Shown here piece after piece: positions 55,239-64,000 of a stretch of 64,000 bases of DNA. The notes below the pieces were generated by a model. The model was given only the letters and a program-made list of their open reading frames with translations, made no database searches and had not been told where the DNA came from. The stretch spans positions 248,001-312,000 of the forward strand of contig NZ_CANLAG010000005.1 of assembly GCF_947488715.1 (NCBI RefSeq), read 5' to 3'. Numbering within the stretch: position 1 is the stretch's first letter; every line of letters begins with the position of its first letter. The position numbers and the translations under genes are program-made. Source of the DNA: an uncultured Tateyamaria sp. GTDB lineage: Bacteria > Pseudomonadota > Alphaproteobacteria > Rhodobacterales > Rhodobacteraceae.

Positions 55239-58200
55239 AGTACGTTCTTTTCCCAATCAGGATCAAAGCTGGCATTGGCCGCCATTGCGTGAAAGTCATT
55301 CCAGCATTCCGACAGCAAAACCGGGGGCACTTCGGACAGCTTTACCTTTTGTCCCGAACGCGTGCCGATTTTTTCGAATGCGAGTGACATCAGCGCTGCA
55401 TTGCGGTTTTCCTCTGGCAGGTAGTTGCCCGAAAACGCAACGGTCGCCGTCAGTCCGGCGCCTTTGAAGGCCTTTTGATAGTCATAGAACCATCCACCAT
55501 CCTCGGCCTGACCGCGCTCGTAACCCAGTTTGGTGGCCGTGCCGCGAAGGGCAAAGGTTTCGGTGACCCAGCCCTTGCGGTCCACGATCTCGACTGCGTC
55601 CTTTTGATCATCGGGCAAACGGATCAGGCTGCGGCCAAACTGGGTGAACAGCGGTTTGACTTCGTAGTCCTGCAAATGGGTCGCCCAATCCGTGGCCTCT
55701 TGGGCAGGCAGGGTGGCACCGTGGGCCAACTGGAGACCTGCAAAGCTGGTAATATCCACTTCTGTGTCCTGAGCGTCCGTGAATTCGCCCTCAATCGTTG
55801 GTCGGAACGTCGTCACGACGTTGCCGTCAGCATCGACCCCGTGCCAGACGACGCGGGCCAACAGGCGGCGCATGATCGGGTGATCCAACAGGTCGCGCCG
55901 CCAGTCGGCCTGCGCCCACACCCGCTGACCACACAGCGCCTCGTACAGGCGCGCGGTCTGCATGGTGACAACTTGCTTGAGCTCTTTCTTGGACGCGCTC
56001 AACTGCTTTTTCGCGGCCTTGGTGGCGTCATCGGTGCCGGAGGACAGCGCCTTGACCACCTTGCCCTCGGGATTGGTCAGCACAAAGGTCAGGTCATCGC
56101 CCAGTGTCGCGCGGTAGAGTTTTCCGTCAACGCCGCAGGGCAGGTCGACAAAACCGTCGTCATTCATGCCAGCGGTGGGGATGGTCCGATCTGCGAGTTC
56201 ATCCAGGGACCAATTCATCGTGTCCGCCACGCGTTGCACCAGATCGCTTGCAAAGCTCTGCACGCCCTTTTGTTTCAGCCGGGTGGCTGCGGCGATCAGG
56301 ACCTGTAGTGACACAGCATCACCTTTGTGGGCCAGCAGTTCGAGCAGTGAAGAGGCCTGAGAGGTGCGCGATCCGTGCTTGCGCAGATAGGCCCGCACAC
56401 GGTCAGCGGCGATTTGCGGCGGCACGCGCGACGCCAGTGCCAGAATGCCCTTGGTTGCGGTGCCAGAGTTGAGATGTTGAGACTTTGCCTCGCTTTTCAG
56501 CATGGCGTAGATCTGGTCGCGCGTCATTTCGGGCGCCCATTGTTTGTAGGATTGGACCATGTGCGCGATGTTTTTGTCCGCATAGGCAATCGCGTCTGCA
56601 TCCGAAGGCATCGCTGTGTCGTAGGTGATCCAGCTGTCAAAAACCCAACTGGAGAAACCCGCCGCACTGTCCGGGGACAGTTGATCAAGGTAGATCTCGA
56701 ACAGGGCGTTGCCGCCGGGTTGTTTCAGCTTGAACGCGAGGTAGAGCCACCATCGCAACACGTCGGCGGGCGCTGTGTCACCGGATTTGAATTTGACCGG
56801 CGGCATGTGGTCGGTGGCGAGCCAGTCCAGTTTGTCAAACCTGGCCTTTTTCAGACCTGCCTCGGCCTCTTGGATCAGTGCGGTTGGGCCGACGTAGGTG
56901 TCCAGAGGTTCGCCCAAAGCCTCGAGCGCAGTCAGGATCGCGGCCTTGGCCAGCTCGCTCTTGTCTTTCTTCAATTGCGCCTTGAGGGGGTTGATCGCCT
57001 CTGTGTTTCCGCGTGCGCCAAGCCATTCGGCAGCGCCTTTGCGGATGACCTGACGGCTGTCTTTCAACAGGGTGATCAGGCGGTCTGTGACCTCTGGGAC
57101 ATCGGCCAACAACGCGCGCGCCTCTGCCTTGCCGGACTTGCGCTCGCCTGTGGCGATTTCCAGCAGGGGCACAAAGTACCGCATCGGCGTTTTCGGGAAA
57201 GAGCCCAGAAACCGGATCGCCATGATCTGGCTCAGTTTTTCCTCGGTGCTGGCGGACACGCCCATGGCAATGTCCATCACATCGAAATTGTCCGCGATGT
57301 AGGGCCATAGGCCCGCATCGGGCAGCGTTTCAGGCGCATCATAGGCGAGGCTGGCATATTCGGGCATCAATGCGCGCAGCAGATCGCCCTTGGCTGCGGG
57401 CCGCGTGCTGCGATTGCGCCATCCGCCGCCCGTGATCGGCACGCCCATCTCGGTCAACAGCGCGTCAAGGGCGCGCAGATCGGCATGACCGGAGCCGAGG
57501 TAGGTCTGAAAATACGTGCCGTACGGGCCATGAACGTGCATACTGAAAAATATGGGCAGATAAGGGTTTGACCGGAACAACAGACGCAACGCCTGTTTCT
57601 CGGCCAATTGCTTTAGCGTCTTGCTGGTCCAGCCGCCCGGATCCTCGAACAGGAACTGCGACGCGATTTGATCTGCGGTCTCGTCGGCGAGTGTTTCGAC
57701 CAGGTGCGCCTCGAGCGTGTTGATGAAATTCGATTTGAGGACCAGCGATTGATGCAATTGCGGGTACTTTGCATTTTGGGCCCTGATCTTTTCATTCCGC
57801 TCGGCAATTGCGGCTTTGAGTGTTTTGCGATCCTCGGCTGTCAATGTTGGCGCTGGGCCATCTTGCAATGGCTGCAAGGGTGGGATGGTCACGCGGCTGC
57901 CGTCGATTGCAGTATAGCCGGTGGCATCATCGCCTGACTGGCCGTTGTTGCCTGCCATGTCGCCCGCAGAAAAGGTGTTTTCGATTGCGGCGATGATCCG
58001 AGCGGTTTTTTCGGTTTTCAGGTGGTCACGCAGGGCTTGTGTCGCAGCCGGGGTATCGAGGTTGGCCAAAACCTCGACCATGCCTGCGCGTACACCGACG
58101 GTGCCTTTGGCCAGTTGCTCGATGGCGTGTGGCACAACGGTATCGGCGGGCAGGTTGCGCAGGACAGACACGGCCGCTGCGCGGACGGATTTTGACGTAT

Positions 58201-58945
58201 CACCGGCAGATGCGAGGACAATTTCGAGGAAGGGGGATTGCCCGGCAAGCGCCCATTTATGGAGCCCTTTGACAAAAGCCTCGCGACCTTGGGCAGGCGC
58301 CTTCGCCACACCTTTCAGAGCATCATCGGGGTGGGCGGCAACCAATGCGGCCATGTCTATGAGATCGCGGTATGCTTTGATGGTCGGGGTGCCGTATTCT
58401 GAGTTTTCCCAGAATAGCATTTCGAACAGGTGCGCCACCGTGCCGCCCAAGACGTGCACCAGTGGCACCAACCGGTCCTGCGTCAGGCCCTGCGGGGGCA
58501 TTTCTCGTGCCTTGCCTTGCCACCGGACGTTCGGATCACAGGCTGCGACGGCCACTTCGGACAGGAGGACGCGCAGTGCGGCGGGTGTTTTGGGTGATCC
58601 CAGCAACGCAGGTGTCTGTCCCGTCGTTGCCGCGGCCAGAACCTGTGCATAGCGGGTCAAGAGATCCGCATCGAAGGGAGACAGATCGAGGAACAAGATC
58701 TGCCGCCGCAGATGAAAATCGGCCTTGGTGTCAAAATTGGCATAGCAGTCAGCGACCTGCAGCAACACACCGCCGCCCGTTTGTGTCAGTGTCGACAGGA
58801 CAGTTTCGGGTGCGCCAGTCCATACATATTGCGCCGCCGCATCACCCATTCCGGGTTTCACAGAGTTGAGGCGGCGCAGGTCGTCGTTGATCAGTTTTTT
58901 GGTCGCGTCACCGAACGGGTTCAGCTTGCCAAGCAATGCTTTCAT
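55232..58945 (-). CDS. DUF4132 protein, second copy (YehI-like)
   Basis: The ATG at 58945 (GGGAGAG 5 nt upstream) gives 1237 residues. The N-terminal part has HEAT-like helical repeats (for example KSVRAAAVSVLRNLPADTVVPHAIEQL). A middle segment has further repeats (TDRLITLLKDSRQVIRKGAAEWLGARGN). The C-terminal DUF4132 core contains DHPIMRRLLARVVWHGVD, DYEVKPLFTQFGR, and ends LSEVPPVLLSECWNDFHAMA. No WGR domain precedes it, unlike E. coli YehI. It is a diverged paralogue of the gene upstream, and its stop overlaps the MoxR start. Confidence 0.82.
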   Translation of the reverse strand: MKALLGKLNPFGDATKKLINDDLRRLNSVKPGMGDAAAQYVWTGAPETVLSTLTQTGGGVLLQVADCYANFDTKADFHLRRQILFLDLSPFDADLLTRYAQVLAAATTGQTPALLGSPKTPAALRVLLSEVAVAACDPNVRWQGKAREMPPQGLTQDRLVPLVHVLGGTVAHLFEMLFWENSEYGTPTIKAYRDLIDMAALVAAHPDDALKGVAKAPAQGREAFVKGLHKWALAGQSPFLEIVLASAGDTSKSVRAAAVSVLRNLPADTVVPHAIEQLAKGTVGVRAGMVEVLANLDTPAATQALRDHLKTEKTARIIAAIENTFSAGDMAGNNGQSGDDATGYTAIDGSRVTIPPLQPLQDGPAPTLTAEDRKTLKAAIAERNEKIRAQNAKYPQLHQSLVLKSNFINTLEAHLVETLADETADQIASQFLFEDPGGWTSKTLKQLAEKQALRLLFRSNPYLPIFFSMHVHGPYGTYFQTYLGSGHADLRALDALLTEMGVPITGGGWRNRSTRPAAKGDLLRALMPEYASLAYDAPETLPDAGLWPYIADNFDVMDIAMGVSASTEEKLSQIMAIRFLGSFPKTPMRYFVPLLEIATGERKSGKAEARALLADVPEVTDRLITLLKDSRQVIRKGAAEWLGARGNTEAINPLKAQLKKDKSELAKAAILTALEALGEPLDTYVGPTALIQEAEAGLKKARFDKLDWLATDHMPPVKFKSGDTAPADVLRWWLYLAFKLKQPGGNALFEIYLDQLSPDSAAGFSSWVFDSWITYDTAMPSDADAIAYADKNIAHMVQSYKQWAPEMTRDQIYAMLKSEAKSQHLNSGTATKGILALASRVPPQIAADRVRAYLRKHGSRTSQASSLLELLAHKGDAVSLQVLIAAATRLKQKGVQSFASDLVQRVADTMNWSLDELADRTIPTAGMNDDGFVDLPCGVDGKLYRATLGDDLTFVLTNPEGKVVKALSSGTDDATKAAKKQLSASKKELKQVVTMQTARLYEALCGQRVWAQADWRRDLLDHPIMRRLLARVVWHGVDADGNVVTTFRPTIEGEFTDAQDTEVDITSFAGLQLAHGATLPAQEATDWATHLQDYEVKPLFTQFGRSLIRLPDDQKDAVEIVDRKGWVTETFALRGTATKLGYERGQAEDGGWFYDYQKAFKGAGLTATVAFSGNYLPEENRNAALMSLAFEKIGTRSGQKVKLSEVPPVLLSECWNDFHAMAANASFDPDWEKNVLW

Positions 58946-58978
58946 GTCTCTCCCGACCTGTTTGCTGCGCAAAACAAA

Positions 58979-61900
58979 TTAGTACAGTCCCTTGCTGGCC
59001 CAATCTTCATCGAAGGCACCGGATTTCGCAATCTCGTGCAGGTCATTCCAGACCTCGGACAGCAGAAGCGGGGGCACTTTGGAGAGCGGTAGCGTGCGCC
59101 CGCCGCCCTGATCATTGATCTGCGTGAATTGCATGTATTTGATCGCCGCCGGAATGTCCTCTTCGCCGACATGGCTGCCGGTGAAATAGAGGTCGGCCCA
59201 AATCTCGCTGCTGCGGAATTCCTTGCGGTAAGCGTCAAAGCCGCCGCCGTCGCCCACGGGTGCGCGGTCAAAGCCCGCCTTTTTGGCTGCGGCGCGCAGT
59301 TTGAACGTCGTCATCATCCAGCCTTCGCGGTCCAGCAGGCGCGTGTCGTTCTTTTGCGCATCCGTCAGTGTGCGGACCGGTCGCGAGACTTGGGCAAAGA
59401 GCGGTTTGACCTCAAAGTCCCTGAGGTGATCCAGCCATGCCTGTCGCTCATCCTCGGACAGGTTGGCGGTATGGGCTACGTCGATCTTGCTGATGGCGGC
59501 CATGTCGACGTCATCGCCCGCCGCGTTCAGCACCTCGCCCTCTGGGGTGAGGCGCAGGCCACAGATCATATCACCCTTGGTGTCCAGACCGCGCCAGATC
59601 ACGCGTTCGATCAACCGCTGCATGATCGGGTGGTGCGTCAGGTCGTCTTGCCACGTCTGGCGATCCCATATGCGGCCGCTGACCATCGCGTCATAGAGAC
59701 GGGCCTGTTGTTGCGCCTGCGCGGTCTTGATCGTTTTTTTCGCGGCACTGAGCAGGGACTTGGCCTCTTTGGTGTTGGCGTCTGTCCCGGCGGGGATGGA
59801 TTTGACCTCTTTGCCTTGGGGGTTGAACAATTTGACGGTCAGGTCGCTCGTCAACCGGGCAAGATAGGGTTTGGCGTCCTCGCCCACCTCGAGCAGCAGT
59901 GTGCCGTCATCCTCGAACCCGCCCGTGGGCACCGACCGATCCGCCAGTTCGTCGCGTGACCAGCCGCGGGCCTCTGCCAATTCGGCCACCAATTGCTCTG
60001 CCAATTCGCGCACCGAGCGTTGTTTGAAACGGGTGGCTGTTGCGACCAGGACCTGAACCGCATCCTGGCTGCCCATGCCATAGAGGGTCTCGACCATCGC
60101 CTTGGCCTGCGACACCCGTTTGCCGTGTTGTTTCAGATAGCGGGCGATCAGTGGCCCTGCGGTGGCGGGGGTTGCGCGGTGGGTCAGCGCAAGGATGCCC
60201 TTACTGTCCGCGCCGGAATTGGGGTAACCCGAGCTCATGTCGCGCAAAATCTGTTCTGTCATCTCTTCGAGCGAATAACCGGCCATCGCCATCCAGCTGC
60301 TTTTTGATGCCATGGTGCGCTTTGCGATTTCCTCGGCCTTGGCGCGGGCGGCAGCGCCGACGGGGCGGTCTGTGTCATAGGACATCCAGCAATTGAGAAC
60401 CCAATCCGCCACTGCCGTGACGCTGTCAGGGGTCATTTGATCGAAATACAAACCGAAAAGCGGCGATCCCAGCGGGGATTTGAGTTTGAGCGCCAGACGC
60501 AGCCAGGCATCCAGCAGCACCGGATCAGCCGCCGAACCGTCCGCCCAACACAGCTGTGGCGCGGTCGACAGTGGCAACCAGTCCAGTTTCGCATTGGGCA
60601 GCTTGCCCACCAGGCCTTGGGCCTCTTTGATCAATGCGTCGCGGCCAAGATAGGGCGTCGTGTCACCCCCGAGGCGCGTCACGGCAGAGATCATGTCAGC
60701 GCGCGCCAGCTCCGATTTCTCGGTTTTCAGGCGCTTGATCAAGGCGAGCAGGGCCGTCTTGGCCCCCCGATCCGCGAGGAAACGCGCGGTGTTGGCGCGT
60801 ACCGCCTGACGTTTGTCGGTCAGGTTCTTGATCAGTTGGTCATCAATACCAGGGACATCCGCCAATAGCTTTTGAGCCGGGATGCGCAGGCTGGCGCGAT
60901 CATCGATGGCGACAAATACAAGCGGTTGAACCAGTTCAGCGGGCACGCTGGGGAAATCCGCAATCACGCCAAGCGCGCGCTGTGCGGCGTTTACGTCCGT
61001 GCCGCGCGGCGGGAGGGCCGCAATCAGGACCGGCAGATGATCTGCTGCGACTTGCCAAATGCCGGGCGTTATCGCACGACCGCCGTAGAGCCGCCGCGCC
61101 GAAATCACATGTGTCAGATAAGCGGACTTGAAGTTGGTTGGACGGCGGTCTTCGGCGGGTGTCGAGTTCTCAAAACCTACATTGTTTTGCTTTGCGATAT
61201 TGACGAGTTGGGCAAAGGTCACGCGGCCATCTGACAGCGCGGCGTGGACGTGTTGCGACAACGGTTCGTTCCGTTGATCAAGGATGCTCGACAGGCTGTA
61301 GGCATTGCGGCACACCAGATCGATCACACGGCGCAACGGGATCTGGTCCAACACCGGTTCCACGATCGGATTGATCTGGTCCAAATATTTGTAAGAGACA
61401 TAGGGCGTGTACCGGCGACCCAACGCGTTGTCCGGTGACACCGGGGTGTTCAGCGCCTTGAGCCATGCGTCACCGATGGGCGCCACAATGTCTTTCTTGG
61501 GTGGGTTGCTGTTGTTCCCTTTTTCTTTCCGATAGGCCAGTAGACGGTTGTATTTGTCCTCGGCGTCTTGGCGCATCTTCTCTTCCACGGGGTGAAATTT
61601 CGCGGCAAAGCTTGCGTCAAGAGGGCCGCTGCCATCGTCGACAACGTCCATTTCGGGCGGCAATGGGACATGCGTGCCGCTGGCATCCACATAGCCACCA
61701 CCGGTGGCCGGGCTGTTGGTCACGGCGTCTGCCTGCGCTGTTGGCGCAGCGAGGAACAGATCCAGAGTTGTCAAAACAGATTGCGACTTTTCGGCCTTTT
61801 TGTGCGCGGCAAGGGCCTCTTGGGCGGCGGGGCTTGCGATTGCGCCAAGGGCCTCAACCGCAAAGAGCCGGGCGGTGGCCTTTTTCGCGGTCAGCATATC

Positions 61901-62698
61901 CATCGCGCGTGCGGTGACGTCGGCCTCGTCGTGTTGGGGCAACAAGGCGGCTGCATTCTTGCGCAAGGTGGCGGCGGTCTCGTGCCCTTGTTGAAAGAGG
62001 TAGGGCAGAAACGCAGGTTCTGCCGTGAACGGCATTGTCGCCCAACGCGAGAGCACGGTTGCACGGTCCTTTGCCCCGAGCCTGTCGAGGGCTGCGACAA
62101 AGATCTTGGTATCAAAGCTGTTGCGCAAACCATCAGGTTTGTCGCGATCCAGTTTTATGAGCCGCTGCGAATAGCGTTCGGTGGGAAGGCAAAACAGAAT
62201 GATATCAATGTCATGCCCGCCCAGAATTTTCACTGCCTTGCGCAGATCGTCCCAGGAGGTTGGCGTTTGCTGTGCACTGTTATGGTTCACGCAGCACGCG
62301 GACAGCAAAACGCGGACAACATCGGGAATGGCGCTCATGTGTTCGCTGCCCTTGGGGATTTGCAGGCTAAAGCCCCATCCCATCACCAACCGCAGCTCTG
62401 CAAAGCGGGCCAGGACCTCTGGCTGGCCGCCAAGATCGAAGCAAAACACGTTCGTTGCGGTGACGGACGTCGGGTGCGTGCGTCCGGGGTGGAAGTTTCG
62501 GTTCGATATGCTTGCCTTTAAGTCGGCCAGAACCTGACGGTCATCGCCTGTTGCCAGGAAAACCTGGGCACGACGGGCAAATCCGCGTCCCAACGTGTTT
62601 AGAAAGGCATAGGGCTTTGCGTCGGTCGCGTCGGGTGGGTTTGCCCCCGCTGGGGATATGGCGTTTCCAAGGACCTTTTTAAGAATACGACTTAGCAA
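58979..62698 (-). CDS. DUF4132 protein, first copy (YehI-like; TTG start likely)
   Basis: This first gene of the block encodes about 1239 residues. I prefer TTG 62698, which has GGAG 8 nt upstream and yields MLSRILKKVLGN, similar in style to the paralogue's MKALLGKLNPFG; GTG codons at 62707 and 62731 are alternatives. It shares with the second copy the HEAT-like middle (DDQLIKNLTDKRQAVRANTARFLADRG) and the C-terminal core (HHPIMQRLIERVIWRGLD, DFEVKPLFAQVSR, LSKVPPLLLSEVWNDLHEIA). It also has a distinct Cys-containing N-terminal region (VLLSACCVNHNSAQ). No enzyme motif is evident. The second copy starts 33 nt after its stop. Confidence 0.82.
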   Translation of the reverse strand: MLSRILKKVLGNAISPAGANPPDATDAKPYAFLNTLGRGFARRAQVFLATGDDRQVLADLKASISNRNFHPGRTHPTSVTATNVFCFDLGGQPEVLARFAELRLVMGWGFSLQIPKGSEHMSAIPDVVRVLLSACCVNHNSAQQTPTSWDDLRKAVKILGGHDIDIILFCLPTERYSQRLIKLDRDKPDGLRNSFDTKIFVAALDRLGAKDRATVLSRWATMPFTAEPAFLPYLFQQGHETAATLRKNAAALLPQHDEADVTARAMDMLTAKKATARLFAVEALGAIASPAAQEALAAHKKAEKSQSVLTTLDLFLAAPTAQADAVTNSPATGGGYVDASGTHVPLPPEMDVVDDGSGPLDASFAAKFHPVEEKMRQDAEDKYNRLLAYRKEKGNNSNPPKKDIVAPIGDAWLKALNTPVSPDNALGRRYTPYVSYKYLDQINPIVEPVLDQIPLRRVIDLVCRNAYSLSSILDQRNEPLSQHVHAALSDGRVTFAQLVNIAKQNNVGFENSTPAEDRRPTNFKSAYLTHVISARRLYGGRAITPGIWQVAADHLPVLIAALPPRGTDVNAAQRALGVIADFPSVPAELVQPLVFVAIDDRASLRIPAQKLLADVPGIDDQLIKNLTDKRQAVRANTARFLADRGAKTALLALIKRLKTEKSELARADMISAVTRLGGDTTPYLGRDALIKEAQGLVGKLPNAKLDWLPLSTAPQLCWADGSAADPVLLDAWLRLALKLKSPLGSPLFGLYFDQMTPDSVTAVADWVLNCWMSYDTDRPVGAAARAKAEEIAKRTMASKSSWMAMAGYSLEEMTEQILRDMSSGYPNSGADSKGILALTHRATPATAGPLIARYLKQHGKRVSQAKAMVETLYGMGSQDAVQVLVATATRFKQRSVRELAEQLVAELAEARGWSRDELADRSVPTGGFEDDGTLLLEVGEDAKPYLARLTSDLTVKLFNPQGKEVKSIPAGTDANTKEAKSLLSAAKKTIKTAQAQQQARLYDAMVSGRIWDRQTWQDDLTHHPIMQRLIERVIWRGLDTKGDMICGLRLTPEGEVLNAAGDDVDMAAISKIDVAHTANLSEDERQAWLDHLRDFEVKPLFAQVSRPVRTLTDAQKNDTRLLDREGWMMTTFKLRAAAKKAGFDRAPVGDGGGFDAYRKEFRSSEIWADLYFTGSHVGEEDIPAAIKYMQFTQINDQGGGRTLPLSKVPPLLLSEVWNDLHEIAKSGAFDEDWASKGLY

Positions 62699-64000
<1,302 letters not shown>

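Noticed and set aside
55232-62698. Naming the DUF4132 genes molR (molybdate regulator)
   Set aside because: The old molR name for yehI rests on weak evidence, and no molybdate genes or WGR domain are present here. The family name alone is supported.

Overview
The window is chromosomal DNA of an alphaproteobacterium, most likely a marine Rhodobacteraceae (Roseobacter group). The evidence is the high G+C content, the sequences of the ribosomal proteins and RpoA, the short-LID adenylate kinase, an AapJQMP amino-acid transporter, an ATP12-type F1 assembly factor, and the gene order rpmH-rnpA-yidD ... yidC-MOSC-yihA-argB.

1-18380: the S10/spc/alpha ribosomal protein superoperon (rplB end to rplQ, with secY, adk and rpoA), split at two points. 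Between rplP and rpmC sit about 3.3 kb holding two hypothetical genes, a delta-type carbonic anhydrase, a 2OG-Fe(II) oxygenase and an 86-bp tandem repeat. Between rpmD and rplO sit about 3.6 kb holding a VWA protein, a DsbA-like isomerase and two related membrane proteins. Each insertion starts after a hairpin terminator and ends just before a sigma70-type promoter (TTGNNN, 17-nt spacer, TATACG) that can restart ribosomal transcription.

18441-23966: an HtrA-type protease, rarA, crcB, rluC, a HAD phosphatase and an ATP12 chaperone, tightly packed. 24162-28680: the aapJQMP general L-amino-acid ABC transporter, with a strong hairpin after the binding-protein gene. 28705-38987 (mostly minus strand): a SixA-like phosphatase, an Fe-S protein and a sterol-desaturase-type hydroxylase; then argB, yihA, a MOSC protein, yidC, an EAL phosphodiesterase, ttcA, a DUF3833 lipoprotein, yidD, rnpA and rpmH. 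39308-42874: a TVP38-family membrane protein, a MerA-like flavoprotein and an orphan histidine kinase.

42944-43020 is tRNA-Arg(ACG). It is followed by about 1.2 kb of non-coding, IS-scarred DNA and then an 18.5-kb accessory block on the minus strand. This block reads, in transcription order: two tandem DUF4132 giants, a YehL-like MoxR AAA+ ATPase, a DUF5682 protein, a YehP-like VWA protein and a YehQ-like SWIM zinc-finger protein, in which all but the first junction overlap. It continues, after a 269-bp gap, with a CHAT-protease/STAND-NTPase/TPR protein of 1302 residues and a coupled 124-residue single-pass membrane protein. The first six genes match the families of the uncharacterised E. coli yehI-yehL-yehM-yehP-yehQ cluster. 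The CHAT module beside it looks like the sensor-protease and membrane-partner pair of a conflict or programmed-death system. This block is the best candidate here for an undescribed system. An aldo/keto reductase, cut by the window edge, closes the region.
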